A DNA stretch of 64,000 nucleotides, taken from NCBI RefSeq assembly GCF_001981305.1, contig NZ_MSCW01000004.1:124001-188000 (forward strand). Direction: 5' to 3'. Positions 45,111 through 54,726 of this stretch are shown in pieces. Position 1 is the first letter of the stretch. Each line of letters opens with the position of its first letter. The stretch comes from Marinobacter lutaoensis (GTDB lineage: Bacteria; Pseudomonadota; Gammaproteobacteria; Pseudomonadales; Oleiphilaceae). The translations under genes and the position numbers were made by a program. Under the pieces are notes generated by a model. That model was not told the DNA's origin, ran no database searches, and saw only the letters and a list, made by a program, of their open reading frames with translations.

Positions 45111-45929
45111 TCAGACCGCCACCGGCCAGAGCGGCGTCGGCCCGGTGGGTCCGTCCGGGTCCTGGGGCTCGGAGCGGCGCTTCAGATAGGCCAGGATCGC
45201 CTCCTGCAGCTGGCTGCCCTGGGCCAGCCCCTGGTTGCCAAACAGCCGGTTGAATTCCAGAACGTAGGGGTAACCGTCCACCAGGGCGATGTCGAAGCCG
45301 GCGTGATCGATCTCCAGCTCCCGGGCCAGGCGCAGCGCCAGATCGGTGGCCGCGGCCGGTACCGGCGCCTGGTCGATCTGGCCGCCCCGGGCGACGTTGT
45401 TGTAGAACCCCTGCTCGGCCTGGGTCCGCCAGTAGGCAGTGAGCACCTGATCGCCCACCACCACCACCCGCACGTCCCGGTCGATGGGCAGGTATTCCTG
45501 GGCGTACAACACGTCGGTACGCTCGCAGTAACGCTGCCAGTCCCGCCGGTCCTCGATCAGCCAGACCCCTTCCCCCATGCTGGCCTTGGGCAGCTTGGCC
45601 ACGAACGGCAGGCTCAGGGTATCCCAGATCAGTTCCCGCTCCTGGGGCCCGTTGGCCTCGATCAGCGTCCAGGGCGTGTGCTCCGGCGCCACCGCCTGGA
45701 AGGCGCGCGTCATTTCCACCTTGTCGTGGCCGATGCGATAGCTGGCGACGCTTGGAAAGACCCGGCACTTGAGGCCATGCACCAGGGCATTGAGCTGCCA
45801 GTACTCCGGAAACAGCACCCAGTCCGCTTCCTGTAGCAGTGCCTTGTGACGCAGGAAATGCTCGGGCTTGAGCACCGTGGTGTTGGGAAACCCGAGCGTC
45901 CGAAACACATTGAAGGAAACAAAGTTCAT
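45111..45929 (-). CDS. ATP-grasp enzyme, RimK-like
   Basis: 272 aa with an ATP-grasp core: nucleotide-binding segment LPFVAKLPKASMGEGVWLI, the YAQEYLPIDRDVRVVVVGDQ strand and metal ligands in DIALVDGYPYVLEFNRLFGNQGL. It resembles RimK-type amino-acid ligases, but partner substrates are unknown and no precursor peptide gene is seen nearby. It lies upstream of speC on the same strand. Confidence 0.78.
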   Translation of the reverse strand: MNFVSFNVFRTLGFPNTTVLKPEHFLRHKALLQEADWVLFPEYWQLNALVHGLKCRVFPSVASYRIGHDKVEMTRAFQAVAPEHTPWTLIEANGPQERELIWDTLSLPFVAKLPKASMGEGVWLIEDRRDWQRYCERTDVLYAQEYLPIDRDVRVVVVGDQVLTAYWRTQAEQGFYNNVARGGQIDQAPVPAAATDLALRLARELEIDHAGFDIALVDGYPYVLEFNRLFGNQGLAQGSQLQEAILAYLKRRSEPQDPDGPTGPTPLWPVAV

Positions 45930-46039
45930 GGAAGGTGAACCCCGCCAGCCAAAATTGGTCACATTTTATTCAGCTTTTGCGCCCTGGCAAGCCTGTCGCC
46001 TGCTAGGCTCAGGGGATGCCCACAATGGAGGCACAGACC

Positions 46040-46903
46040 ATGGACGCCAACGCCGACGCCCTGCTCCGAAAGCTCCGGGACGACCACCAGTCCGGTGCCG
46101 CCCAGCTGGCCCTCTCGGCCCTGGACGGACTGGCGCAATGGCTGGACACCGGCCCGGTCCGGGCCGCCGACTGGCAGCGGATGGTGTCAGCGCTGGCCCG
46201 GGCCCGGCCCAGCATGGTGCCCCTGGGCAACGCCATGCAACGCTGCCGGGAGGGCCTGGCCGGGCCGGCCGACGCGGCGGACATCCGACCGTCCGCCCGG
46301 GCGGTGGTGGCCAGCGTGCGGGCCGACCTGGTCGAGGCCGGGGAGCGGGTGGCCCAACACGCGGCCTCCCAGGTGCCCGAGGGGGCACGGGTGCTGACCC
46401 ACAGCCGCAGCTCCCAGGTGCTGGCACTGTTCCGCCTGCTGGTCAGGCGCGGCCAGCGCTGCTCGGTGATCTGCACCCAGGGCAGTCCCGGTAACGAGGG
46501 TTTTGTGCTGGCACGGGAACTGGACGCCCTGGGGCTGGAGGTCACCGTCGTCACCGACGCCCAGATGGGCCTGGTCATGGCGGACGCGGATCTGGTGTTG
46601 TCGGGCTGCGACACCTGGCTGGCTGACCGGCATTTCGTCAACAAGGCCGGCACCTATTTACTGGCCCTGGCGGCCCAGGACCAGGGCAAGCCCCTGTGGG
46701 TGCTGGCGGATCACTTCAAGGACAGCCCGGCCACCCGGGACACGGTGACGCTCGAAACCATGGCCGGCGCCGAGCTGGGCGCCCCCACCGGCACCCACAT
46801 CCGGCCCCGCAATGTCTATTTCGAAACCATTCCGACGCGGCTGATCACCGGTCGGATCAGCGAGCGGGGCGTTTTTTCGTGCCCTGCTGAGGCTCGGCGC
46901 TGA
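46040..46903 (+). CDS. eIF2B/MtnA-superfamily (IF-2B-like) protein
   Basis: 287 aa with the regulatory/sugar-isomerase fold shared by eIF2B alpha/beta/delta subunits and MtnA: helical N-terminal half, then GARVLTHSRSSQVLALF and the GCDTWLADRHFVNKAGTYLLALAAQ block with active-site-like Asp. GGAGG at 8 bp supports ATG 46040. A role in phosphosugar chemistry (ribose-1,5-bisphosphate isomerase-like) is more likely than translation, but it is not shown. Its 3' end overlaps hrpB by 47 bp. Confidence 0.75.
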   Translation: MDANADALLRKLRDDHQSGAAQLALSALDGLAQWLDTGPVRAADWQRMVSALARARPSMVPLGNAMQRCREGLAGPADAADIRPSARAVVASVRADLVEAGERVAQHAASQVPEGARVLTHSRSSQVLALFRLLVRRGQRCSVICTQGSPGNEGFVLARELDALGLEVTVVTDAQMGLVMADADLVLSGCDTWLADRHFVNKAGTYLLALAAQDQGKPLWVLADHFKDSPATRDTVTLETMAGAELGAPTGTHIRPRNVYFETIPTRLITGRISERGVFSCPAEARR

Positions 46904-49331
46904 AGGGATCCTCCGGCCACGGGTGCTTGGGATAGCGGCCGCGCATGTCCTTGCGCACCTCCGGGTAGACGTTGCGCCAGAAGCTGGCGAGGTCGGAGGT
47001 CACCGCCAGGGGGCGCTGGGCAGGGGACAGCAGGTGGATCACCACCGGAACCCGGCCGTCGGCCACCCGGGGGGTCTCGGTCCAGCCAAACAGGGCCTGC
47101 AGTTTGGCCGCCAGCACCGGCCCCTGATCGGCGGTATAGTCGAGGCGGATCCGCTGGCCGGTGGGGATGGTCAGAGCCGCGGGCGCCAGCGTGTCCAGGC
47201 GCTGTTGCTGGTGGTAGTCCAGCTCCGAGGTCAGGGCCTGGAGCAGGTTCAGTTTCGACAGTTCGGACCAGCGGCTGATCCCGACCAGGAACGGAGCCAG
47301 CCACTGGTCCAGCCGGGCCAACAGGGCGGCATCGTCGGTGGCCGGCCATTCACCCGGAAAACAACGGGCCAGCAGCGCCACCCGGGCCCGCCACTGGCGG
47401 GCCTCCGGGCTCCAGGGCAAGCTGTCCAGGCCCTTGCGGCGGACCGCAGCCAGCAACCCCTGTCGCAGCAACCCGGGGTCCACCGACGCCAGCGGCCGCT
47501 CCGCCAGCACCAGCTCGCCCAGCCGCCGTACCCGTCGGGCCACCACCGAGCCCCGGGACTCGTCCCAGTCTGCCTCGTCCCGCTCGACGATGTGTCCGGC
47601 CAGGTCCTGCTCCAGGACCGCCCGGTCCACCGGTGCCGCCAGGTAGATGGCGGCCTCCCGGGCCTGGCCGTCCAGGTCCGCCGCCACCAGCCAATCGTGC
47701 CGGGCCAGGGGATCGTCCTCCCGCAGCGCGGCACCACGGCCGTTGCTCAGTTGGTAGCGCGGCGCCGGCCCGGGGCGACGCCGGGCGATGCGGTCCGGAT
47801 AGGCCAGGGCCAGCAGTCGGCCAACCTCGGCCTCGCCGGGCAGCTCGCCCTGGCCGGCCTCCGGCGACAGCCGCCGGGCCGCCTGGCGCACGGCCTTAAG
47901 CCGGGCCGGGTCCACGCCCACCGGGGCCTGCTCGCCACGCAATACCCGCAGGCGTTCGTGCAGATCGGCGCCCCGGCCCGGGCCCAGCAGGTCCCGCTCC
48001 TCGAGCAGGGCCGCCAGCTCCGCCGCCGGCCCGGCCAGTCCCAGCGCCCGGCCCCGGAGTACCATGTGCGCCAGCCGTGGGTGCGTGCCCAGCTGTCGGG
48101 CGGCCTTGCCGTGGTCGGTAATGGCCCCATCGCCGTCAAGCAGGTCCAGCCACTGCAACAGAGCCACCGCCTGCTGCCAGTGGGCCAGGGGCGGGGCATC
48201 GACCCAGGCCACCTGATCCGGCTGGCGCGCGCCCCACTGAGCCAGCTCCAGCACCAGCGGCGCCAGATCCGCCACCTGGATTTCCGGCGGCGTGAACTCG
48301 GCCAGGCCGAACTGCTCGGACTCGCTCCACAGGCGGTAGCAGACCCCGGGCTCCAGGCGCCCGGCCCGGCCCTTACGCTGTTCGGCGGAGGCCCGGGACA
48401 CCCGGCCAGTAACCAGCCGGGTCATACCGCTGTTGGGGTCGAACACGGCACGGCGTTGCAGGCCGGCGTCAATCACCACCCGTACGCCGTCGATGGTCAG
48501 GCTGGTCTCGGCAATGGCGGTGGCCAGCACCACCTTGCGCTGGCCCTCGGGTGCCGGCGCGATGGCTTGGTCCTGCACCTCCGCCTGCAGGTTGCCATAC
48601 AACGGAGCCAGCCGCACCGACGGCGGCAGCTGTCCGGTCAGCGCCCGGACAACGCGGCGGATCTCACCGGCACCGGGCAGAAACACCAGCAGGGAGCCGC
48701 TCTGGCTCTGCAGCGCTTCCCGGACGGTGGCAACCACATGGTCGGTCAAGTCACGGTGGCGCGGCAGGGGCCGGTACTCGACGGTCACCGGGTAAGCCCG
48801 GCCGGCGCTGGTCAGCACCGGCACGTCGCCCAGAACGCGGGCAATGGGGCCGGTGTCGAGGGTGGCGGACATCACCAGCAGGCGCAGGTCGGGGCGCAGC
48901 GCCTGCTGGGATTCCCGCACCAGGGCCAGGCCGAGGTCCGCCTGCAGGGAGCGCTCGTGGAACTCGTCAAACAGTACGGCGGCGTAGTCCTCGAGCATGG
49001 GATCGTCCTGGATCAGGCGGGAAAGGATGCCCTCGGTCACCACCTCGATCTGGGTCGCGGCGGAGACCCGGGTGTCCAGCCGGGTGCGGTAGCCCACGGT
49101 CTGGCCGGGCGCCTCACCCCGCTGAGCCGCCATGAACCGGGCCGCGGAGCGGGCCGCCAGCCGACGCGGCTCCAGCATCAGGATTTTTCGACCCTGGCGC
49201 CAGGGCGCGTCCAGCAGCGCCAGGGGCACCCGGGTGGTCTTGCCGGCACCGGGCGGTGCCTGCAGCAGGGCAGTGCTGGCATGTTCCAGAGTCCGGAGCA
49301 GTTCCGGCAGGATGGCATCGATGGGCAGCAT
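46857..49331 (-). CDS. hrpB: ATP-dependent RNA helicase HrpB
   Basis: 824 aa DExH helicase of the HrpB family: Walker A APPGAGKTT (Lys31), DEFHE (122-126) motif II, SATLD motif III, then HA2/OB and the HrpB-specific C-terminal domain ending FWRNVYPEVRKDMRGRYPKHPWPEDP. Length is typical. The true start is MLPID at 49331, inside the longer frame. It follows the YbfB-type MFS gene by 14 bp. Confidence 0.95.
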   Translation of the reverse strand: MLPIDAILPELLRTLEHASTALLQAPPGAGKTTRVPLALLDAPWRQGRKILMLEPRRLAARSAARFMAAQRGEAPGQTVGYRTRLDTRVSAATQIEVVTEGILSRLIQDDPMLEDYAAVLFDEFHERSLQADLGLALVRESQQALRPDLRLLVMSATLDTGPIARVLGDVPVLTSAGRAYPVTVEYRPLPRHRDLTDHVVATVREALQSQSGSLLVFLPGAGEIRRVVRALTGQLPPSVRLAPLYGNLQAEVQDQAIAPAPEGQRKVVLATAIAETSLTIDGVRVVIDAGLQRRAVFDPNSGMTRLVTGRVSRASAEQRKGRAGRLEPGVCYRLWSESEQFGLAEFTPPEIQVADLAPLVLELAQWGARQPDQVAWVDAPPLAHWQQAVALLQWLDLLDGDGAITDHGKAARQLGTHPRLAHMVLRGRALGLAGPAAELAALLEERDLLGPGRGADLHERLRVLRGEQAPVGVDPARLKAVRQAARRLSPEAGQGELPGEAEVGRLLALAYPDRIARRRPGPAPRYQLSNGRGAALREDDPLARHDWLVAADLDGQAREAAIYLAAPVDRAVLEQDLAGHIVERDEADWDESRGSVVARRVRRLGELVLAERPLASVDPGLLRQGLLAAVRRKGLDSLPWSPEARQWRARVALLARCFPGEWPATDDAALLARLDQWLAPFLVGISRWSELSKLNLLQALTSELDYHQQQRLDTLAPAALTIPTGQRIRLDYTADQGPVLAAKLQALFGWTETPRVADGRVPVVIHLLSPAQRPLAVTSDLASFWRNVYPEVRKDMRGRYPKHPWPEDPFSAEPQQGTKKRPAR

Positions 49332-49345
49332 GGGGATCCGTCTAT

Positions 49346-50530
49346 TCAGGCAACCGGTTGTCGGGGGACCCAAAACGCAAAGGCCAGCCCGAAGGCCAGG
49401 GCGGCCACGCCGATTCCAAACGCGGCCGCCAGTGTACCACCGGCCTCCAGCCACTGCTTGGTGAGCCAGGGGCCGGCCATCTGGGTGAAGCCGTACAGCG
49501 CCACCATCGCCGCCGACAGCCGGGGACCCTGGTGGGGGTGCAGGGCGCGGCCAATGCGCTGGGTCAGCAGCACGGTACCGAGGAAGGTACCGCCCACCAG
49601 CACCGCACACAGGACCAGCCCCGGCGGCCCGGACCAGAGTACCGCCGCCAGCACGCCCAGCAGCTGGACCAGGAAGTTCAGGCGCAGCGCCGGCAAGTCA
49701 CCAAGCCCGGCCCCCAGCCGGTTCCAGAGCCAGGGCGCGGGCAGCGTGCACAGGGCCACGATCAGCCAGGTGCCGTCCAGCAGCCAGTGGCCCGCCGGCA
49801 GGGTCTGGCGGGCCAGCAGCGGCAAAAACGTCATTGGCAGGATGTAGCCCAGGCCGGCGCCGGCGTAGGACAGGAACAGCGGCACGCTGGCCCGGTCCAA
49901 CAGCGGCGTGGTGACCGGGGTGCCGTCGCGACCGGCGGGGTGCGGCAGCTCCAGCCGGATCAACCGGGCCACGCCCCACCACGCCAGCGGCACCGACAGC
50001 AGCGCCGCCGGCCACCAGCGGGCCGCGCCCTGCAACCGGTCGGCGGAGCCGGCCACCAGGGCACTGGACAGCAGCAGTCCCAGGCCGACACCCAAGTACA
50101 CCAGGCCGCTGCGGTGGGCCCGCCGGTGCAGCACCAGCCATTCCAGGATCAGCGCCGGCACCTGCACGAACACCACGCCGTTGGCGATACCGTTGAGCAT
50201 GCGGATGGCGGAGATCAGCCCGAGGCGGTCGGTCTGGGTCATCAACAGGGTGGTCAGCACATGCACCCCCAGCGCCAGGGGCAGCAACCGGCGGATCTGG
50301 TCCACCCGGTGCCAGCGGATGGCGAACATCGCCCCCACCAGATAACCCAGGTAGTTCCAGGTAGCCACGGCGGCGCCGCCGGCGGCGGTCAGCTGGCCAT
50401 CCGCCACCAGGTAGGGCAGCAATGGGGTGTAGATGAACCGCCCCAGACCATGCACCACCAGCAACAGGATTGCGCCGGCGACCAGTACCGGGGCCATGGC
50501 CCCGGCGGAGGATGTGTCGCGAGAGGCCAT
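49346..50530 (-). CDS. MFS transporter, YbfB/YjiJ family
   Basis: 394 aa with 12 predicted TM helices. The N-terminal GRFIYTPLLPYLVADGQL and ATWNYLGYLVGA are the YbfB/YjiJ signature. Substrate unknown. It starts 4 bp after the SCO gene, so it is probably read from the oxidase assembly operon. Confidence 0.85.
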   Translation of the reverse strand: MASRDTSSAGAMAPVLVAGAILLLVVHGLGRFIYTPLLPYLVADGQLTAAGGAAVATWNYLGYLVGAMFAIRWHRVDQIRRLLPLALGVHVLTTLLMTQTDRLGLISAIRMLNGIANGVVFVQVPALILEWLVLHRRAHRSGLVYLGVGLGLLLSSALVAGSADRLQGAARWWPAALLSVPLAWWGVARLIRLELPHPAGRDGTPVTTPLLDRASVPLFLSYAGAGLGYILPMTFLPLLARQTLPAGHWLLDGTWLIVALCTLPAPWLWNRLGAGLGDLPALRLNFLVQLLGVLAAVLWSGPPGLVLCAVLVGGTFLGTVLLTQRIGRALHPHQGPRLSAAMVALYGFTQMAGPWLTKQWLEAGGTLAAAFGIGVAALAFGLAFAFWVPRQPVA

Positions 50531-50534
50531 GCGC

Positions 50535-51197
50535 TCAGGCGCCGTCCCGATCCTGACGGGCCTCGGCCCAGCGGTAGATGCGCCGGTACGCCTCGGCCAG
50601 CGCCTCGGGCCGGTGCGGCGGCTGGATCAGCGCCTGAACCTGGGCCTGGGGGTTGAGCAGGGCGAAGTGGCCGCTGTGGTCGACCAGCAGCTCGCCATCC
50701 ACTTCCCGGTGCACGAACACCGCGCTCAGGCTCCGGGCCAGGGCCCGGGTGGTGTCCAGATCGCCGCTCAGGCCGTGGAAATGCTCACCGAAAAAGTGGG
50801 TGTACGCCTTCAGACGCTCGGGGGTGTCGTGCTCCGGATCCGCACTGATCAGCAGGTATTCCGGTTGCGGCAGGTCATCCGGCAGGCGTTGGTCCATCTG
50901 CCGCAGGTTGGCCATGGCGGCGGGGCAGATGTCCGGGCAGTTGGTGTAGCCGACAAAGGCAAAGGTCCAGTGGCCCTTGAGGTCTTCACGGGTCACCGGC
51001 TGGCCGTATTCGTTGGTCAGGGTGAATTCCGCCACCGGCCGGGCCTCGTCGTAAACGTAGACATTCAGCTCCGCCAGATCCGGCGCCGCCGGCGCGTCCC
51101 CGCCCACCAAGTACATTTGACGGGCGACCACCAGGCCAAAAATCAGCACCACCACCAACAGCAGGACGAACAGGGTAATCCGAACAGACCGATCCAT
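50535..51197 (-). CDS. SCO1/SenC/PrrC copper chaperone
   Basis: 220 aa, one N-terminal TM anchor (about 8-26) and a periplasmic thioredoxin-like domain. CuA-loading ligands are Cys87 and Cys91 (TNCPDICP) and the distal His in VDHSGHFALLNP. It delivers copper to the CuA site of cytochrome oxidase. Located after cyoE, 59 bp away. Confidence 0.93.
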   Translation of the reverse strand: MDRSVRITLFVLLLVVVLIFGLVVARQMYLVGGDAPAAPDLAELNVYVYDEARPVAEFTLTNEYGQPVTREDLKGHWTFAFVGYTNCPDICPAAMANLRQMDQRLPDDLPQPEYLLISADPEHDTPERLKAYTHFFGEHFHGLSGDLDTTRALARSLSAVFVHREVDGELLVDHSGHFALLNPQAQVQALIQPPHRPEALAEAYRRIYRWAEARQDRDGA

Positions 51198-51256
51198 GAC
51201 AACTCCAGCGCTCGAACCCGGACGCGGGCCCGCGTCACCCCACGACCGGTCCGGGT

Positions 51257-52171
51257 TCAGAAGAACACAAAATGGTCCACTAGAAGTACCACAAACAGGC
51301 TCATCAGATAAGTGATGGAGTATTTGAAGGTATTCAGGGCCACGCGCCGGTCATCGCCCCGCAGCAGCCGGACGGCGTACAGGACAAAGCGCAGCCCCAG
51401 GGCCAGGGCGCCGGCCAGGTAGAGAACCCCGGACATACCTGTGACAAACGGTAGCAGGCTGACCGCCAGCAGCATCAGGGTGTACAGCAGGATGTGCAGT
51501 TCGGTGTAGCGATTGCCGTGGGTGACGGGCAGCATCGGAATGCCGGCCTTGGCGTATTCTTCCTTGCGGTGGATGGCCAGGGCCCAGAAGTGCGGCGGAG
51601 TCCAGGCAAAGATGATCAGCACCAGCAGCAGCGCGTGCCCTTCCACGTGGCCGGTGACAGCGGTCCAGCCCAGCAGCGGTGGCATCGCCCCGGCCAGCCC
51701 GCCGATGACGATGTTCTGGGGCGTGGCGCGTTTGAGAAACAGGGTATAGACACCGGCGTAACCCACCAGTGAGGCCAGGGTGAGCCAGGCGGTGAGGGGG
51801 TTGATCCAGAGCATCAGGATGGCCATGCCCAGACACGCCAGCACCGCCGCGAACAGCAGCGCGTCCACCGAGCCGATCCGGCCGGTGGCCACCGGCCGCT
51901 TGCGGGTGCGGGCCATCAGGGTATCGATGCGGTGGTCCACCACATGGTTGACCACGGCGGCGGCGCCGGCCAGCAGGGCAATGCCCAGGTTGCCGAGCAG
52001 CAGGGTGTCCCAGCCGGGCACACCGGGTGCCGCCAGCAGCATGCCGATGACCGAGGTCAGGATCATCAGCGCCACCACCCGGGGTTTGGTCAGCTCCAGG
52101 TAATCGCGCCAGGACAGTCGGGTGTCGGCCAGGCTCGCCTGTGCCGCCAGTGCCTTGATCGGTTCACTCAT
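51257..52171 (-). CDS. cyoE: Heme o synthase (protoheme IX farnesyltransferase)
   Basis: 304 aa UbiA-type prenyltransferase with eight or nine TM helices and the Asp-rich motifs VVNHVVDHRIDTLMARTRKR and YTLFLKR. It adds farnesyl to heme b for the oxidase. The start MSEPIK shares an ATGA with the ctaA stop. Confidence 0.94.
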   Translation of the reverse strand: MSEPIKALAAQASLADTRLSWRDYLELTKPRVVALMILTSVIGMLLAAPGVPGWDTLLLGNLGIALLAGAAAVVNHVVDHRIDTLMARTRKRPVATGRIGSVDALLFAAVLACLGMAILMLWINPLTAWLTLASLVGYAGVYTLFLKRATPQNIVIGGLAGAMPPLLGWTAVTGHVEGHALLLVLIIFAWTPPHFWALAIHRKEEYAKAGIPMLPVTHGNRYTELHILLYTLMLLAVSLLPFVTGMSGVLYLAGALALGLRFVLYAVRLLRGDDRRVALNTFKYSITYLMSLFVVLLVDHFVFF

Positions 52172-53262
52172 GCCGTTACCTCCCGTTGCATGGTGGCGCG
52201 CGCCGCTTCGACCGCGCGCGGCGAGCGCATCAGATGATGCCGCCAGACCAGGTGGATCACCGCCACCAGCAGCCCGGCCCCCATGGCGTTGTGCGCCACC
52301 GCGACCGCCAGCGGAATGTGCAGCAGAACATTGGCCATGCCCAGGCTGACCTGGGCCACCAGCGCGCCGGCGACCCAGAACAACGGCCACTCCAGACCCG
52401 TGTCGCTACGCCGGCGCCAGAGCCAGACCAGCAGTCCACCCAGGTAGAGCAGCACCAGCAGCGCGCCCAGCCGGTGACTGACGTGGATGGCGACCCGGCC
52501 GTCGGCGGTCAGCTGCCCCCCCAGATAGTTGGGGCCTACCTGCTGGGTCACGTCAAAGCCGTGGCGAAAATCCATGCCAGCGGGCCACCACTGCCCCTGG
52601 CAGGTGGGCAGGTCGGTACAGGCCACGGCGGCGTAGTTGGCGGCGGTCCAGGCACCCAGGGCAATCTGCAGGATGACCAGTAGCAGGGCGCCGTACAGCC
52701 AGGGACGAGCCGCGGCCAGCCGGGTGCCGGGGGCCGCCCCGGCCCCCTCCGGATCCCGGACCCGGCGCCAGAGCCGGAAACTCAACAGAGAGAGCAGGCT
52801 GAGGGTGGTGAAGCCACCGAGCAGATGCAGCGCCACCACCTGGGGCCAGAGTTTCAGGGTCACGGTCCACATGCCAAAGGCGGCCTGCAGTACGATGAAG
52901 CCGGCAATAAACAGCGGCAGCCGCACCGGCACCCCGGCCCGGCGGTGGCGCACGGCGTAGGCGGCCAGGCCAAACACCAGCAGCCCCAGGCTGCCGGCGG
53001 CGTAGCGGTGGATCATTTCGGGCCAGCCCTTGGCGACATCGACCGGGCTGTCCGGAAAGCGGGCGTTGGCAATGGCAATGTGGGCGTCGCTCTGGGGTAC
53101 GGAGAGGAAGCCGTAACAGCCGGGCCAGTCGGGGCAGCCCAGGCCGGCGTGCACCAGCCGGGTCCAGGCGCCCAGCACGATCACCAGCACCGCCAGGGCG
53201 GCGGCCAGGGTGGCCCAGCGGGCCATACGGCGATGACAACGGTGGGTATCGGCCAGATTCAT
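52168..53262 (-). CDS. ctaA: Heme A synthase
   Basis: 364 aa, eight TM helices, COX15/CtaA family (TRLVHAGLGCPDWPGCYG, MIHRYAAG, VSHRLGALL). It converts heme o to heme a. ATG 53262 with GAGG at 6 bp is preferred over the GTG at 53274, which overlaps the previous stop. Confidence 0.93.
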   Translation of the reverse strand: MNLADTHRCHRRMARWATLAAALAVLVIVLGAWTRLVHAGLGCPDWPGCYGFLSVPQSDAHIAIANARFPDSPVDVAKGWPEMIHRYAAGSLGLLVFGLAAYAVRHRRAGVPVRLPLFIAGFIVLQAAFGMWTVTLKLWPQVVALHLLGGFTTLSLLSLLSFRLWRRVRDPEGAGAAPGTRLAAARPWLYGALLLVILQIALGAWTAANYAAVACTDLPTCQGQWWPAGMDFRHGFDVTQQVGPNYLGGQLTADGRVAIHVSHRLGALLVLLYLGGLLVWLWRRRSDTGLEWPLFWVAGALVAQVSLGMANVLLHIPLAVAVAHNAMGAGLLVAVIHLVWRHHLMRSPRAVEAARATMQREVTA

Positions 53263-53270
53263 CGCGGACC

Positions 53271-53930
53271 TCACCCGAACCGGGACAGTTTGAGCAGGTG
53301 CTTGAGGTCTTCCAGCATGTCCTTGCCGGAGTGCTCGGGGCCGTACTGCATCATCACGTTACCCATTGGGTCGATCAGCAGCAGCCGCGGCGCCCGGCTC
53401 GGGTCGATGGCCTCGGGCCAGCGCCAGGCCGGCGTCGCGGCCGGCACCAGGCGTTCCATCAGCCGGTATTCCCGGTCCCAACGCTCAGACAAGGGCGCCG
53501 GCACCTGACCCAGGGCCGCAGCCCGGCCGACCCGGTTGGCGTTCTTGCCCAGGGCGATGTTGACCTGCCGGGCCAGATACAGCAGCTCCTGGCACGGCTC
53601 GCCGCAGTCGGTGGCCGCCACCAGCAGCAACCACTGGGGATCGGCGGCCCGGGGGCCAAAACGCTGCGCCAGGGGAGTTCCGGAGGCATCCTCGAGGCCG
53701 AGTGTCTGTACCGGGATCACCGGCTGCACCAGGGTCCCCCGGTTGGTGTGCCCGGTGGGATTGAGCCAGCCGGTATAGTACATGAGCGAGGCCAGCAGCA
53801 TCGGCCCGAAGCCCACCAGGAACAGCAGCAGCGCGGTGCGCCGCCCTCGCCGGATCTGGGCCGGGCTGGGCCCGCCGCTGGCGTCGGGGGAATGGGGATC
53901 GGGCATCCGGTCAGCCATTGTCATTGTCAT
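53271..53930 (-). CDS. Membrane-anchored thioredoxin-like oxidase assembly protein
   Basis: 219 aa: one TM (about 33-52) and a periplasmic domain with Cys109-GEP-Cys113, a CX3C site like that of SCO proteins. The same gene occurs between SURF1 and ctaA in Pseudomonas oxidase clusters without a settled function; copper or disulfide handling is suggested. It overlaps the SURF1 3' end by 20 bp; AGGAG at 6 bp supports ATG 53930. Confidence 0.8.
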   Translation of the reverse strand: MTMTMADRMPDPHSPDASGGPSPAQIRRGRRTALLLFLVGFGPMLLASLMYYTGWLNPTGHTNRGTLVQPVIPVQTLGLEDASGTPLAQRFGPRAADPQWLLLVAATDCGEPCQELLYLARQVNIALGKNANRVGRAAALGQVPAPLSERWDREYRLMERLVPAATPAWRWPEAIDPSRAPRLLLIDPMGNVMMQYGPEHSGKDMLEDLKHLLKLSRFG

Positions 53931-54648
53931 TATCGGCTCCTGTGGTTCGGTAACTCGCCACTACCGTCAATATAGTCAGTGCCAGGGCCAGCGCAAACCA
54001 CTGCACGGCGTAACCGTAGTGGGTGCCCGGCGCCATCAGGTCGGGGGCCCAGTCCGCCCGGAACGCGCCCGGCTGGTCGTCGCCGTCGAGCCGGACCAGC
54101 AGCGGTGCCAGGCCCGGGACCTGCTGTTCCGCCTGGGCCCGGGGCAGGCGCTGAACCCGCCGTGGCCAACCGCTGGCCTCCGGGCCGGTGTCCGCCAGTA
54201 CCGGCGGCTCGGGATAGTGAGCCAACCGCCCGGCCAGGGTGACGATGCCGGCCGGCGTCTGGACCTCGGGCAGCCGGTCCCGCCGGGCCGGAGCCGGCAA
54301 CCAGCCCCGGTTCACCAGCACCGGGGGCCCTTCCAGGGGAAAGAAGGCGGTGATCACCTCGTAGCCCGGCCGGCCATCGCGGGTGCGGTTGTCCAGCAGC
54401 CAGCTCTGGTCGCCGTACAGGCCGGTGATTCGCACCGGCTGCCCCGGTTCCGGCTCGCTGGCCAGCAGCCCGGACCAGTCCAGGGTTTCGGCCTGGTGCT
54501 GCCAGCGATCCAGCAGGGCCTGCTTTTCCGCCGCCCGGTGCAGTTGCCAGATCCCCAGGGCAATCAGGACCGGCAGCAGCAGGCCGCTGAACAGCAGCAA
54601 TCGCCAGTCCGCCCGCCCCCGCTGTTTCGTTGGCCGCGAATCCGTCAT
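53911..54648 (-). CDS. SURF1 family oxidase assembly factor
   Basis: 245 aa with the SURF1 layout: TM1 (about 17-37, LFSGLLLPVLIALGIWQL), a periplasmic domain with PVLVNRGWLPAPARRD and a second TM near the C-terminus (about 213-234, YAVQWFALALALTILTV). It aids heme a insertion into subunit I. First gene of the SURF1-to-SCO assembly operon. Confidence 0.92.
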   Translation of the reverse strand: MTDSRPTKQRGRADWRLLLFSGLLLPVLIALGIWQLHRAAEKQALLDRWQHQAETLDWSGLLASEPEPGQPVRITGLYGDQSWLLDNRTRDGRPGYEVITAFFPLEGPPVLVNRGWLPAPARRDRLPEVQTPAGIVTLAGRLAHYPEPPVLADTGPEASGWPRRVQRLPRAQAEQQVPGLAPLLVRLDGDDQPGAFRADWAPDLMAPGTHYGYAVQWFALALALTILTVVASYRTTGADNDNDNG

Positions 54649-54726
54649 GCTCTGCTATAGTGAGGCGATCGGCGGCGCTGCCGCCGGTGCCCGCCATCCC
54701 GAATGTCAGGCCGAGGGGGCCCCGCC

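Noticed and set aside
51257..52390. N-terminal extension of the heme o synthase frame to 52390
   Set aside because: It runs antisense to nothing but overlaps ctaA in another frame by 220 bp, is Arg/Gly-rich and not hydrophobic; the MSEPIK start with an ATGA overlap is normal.
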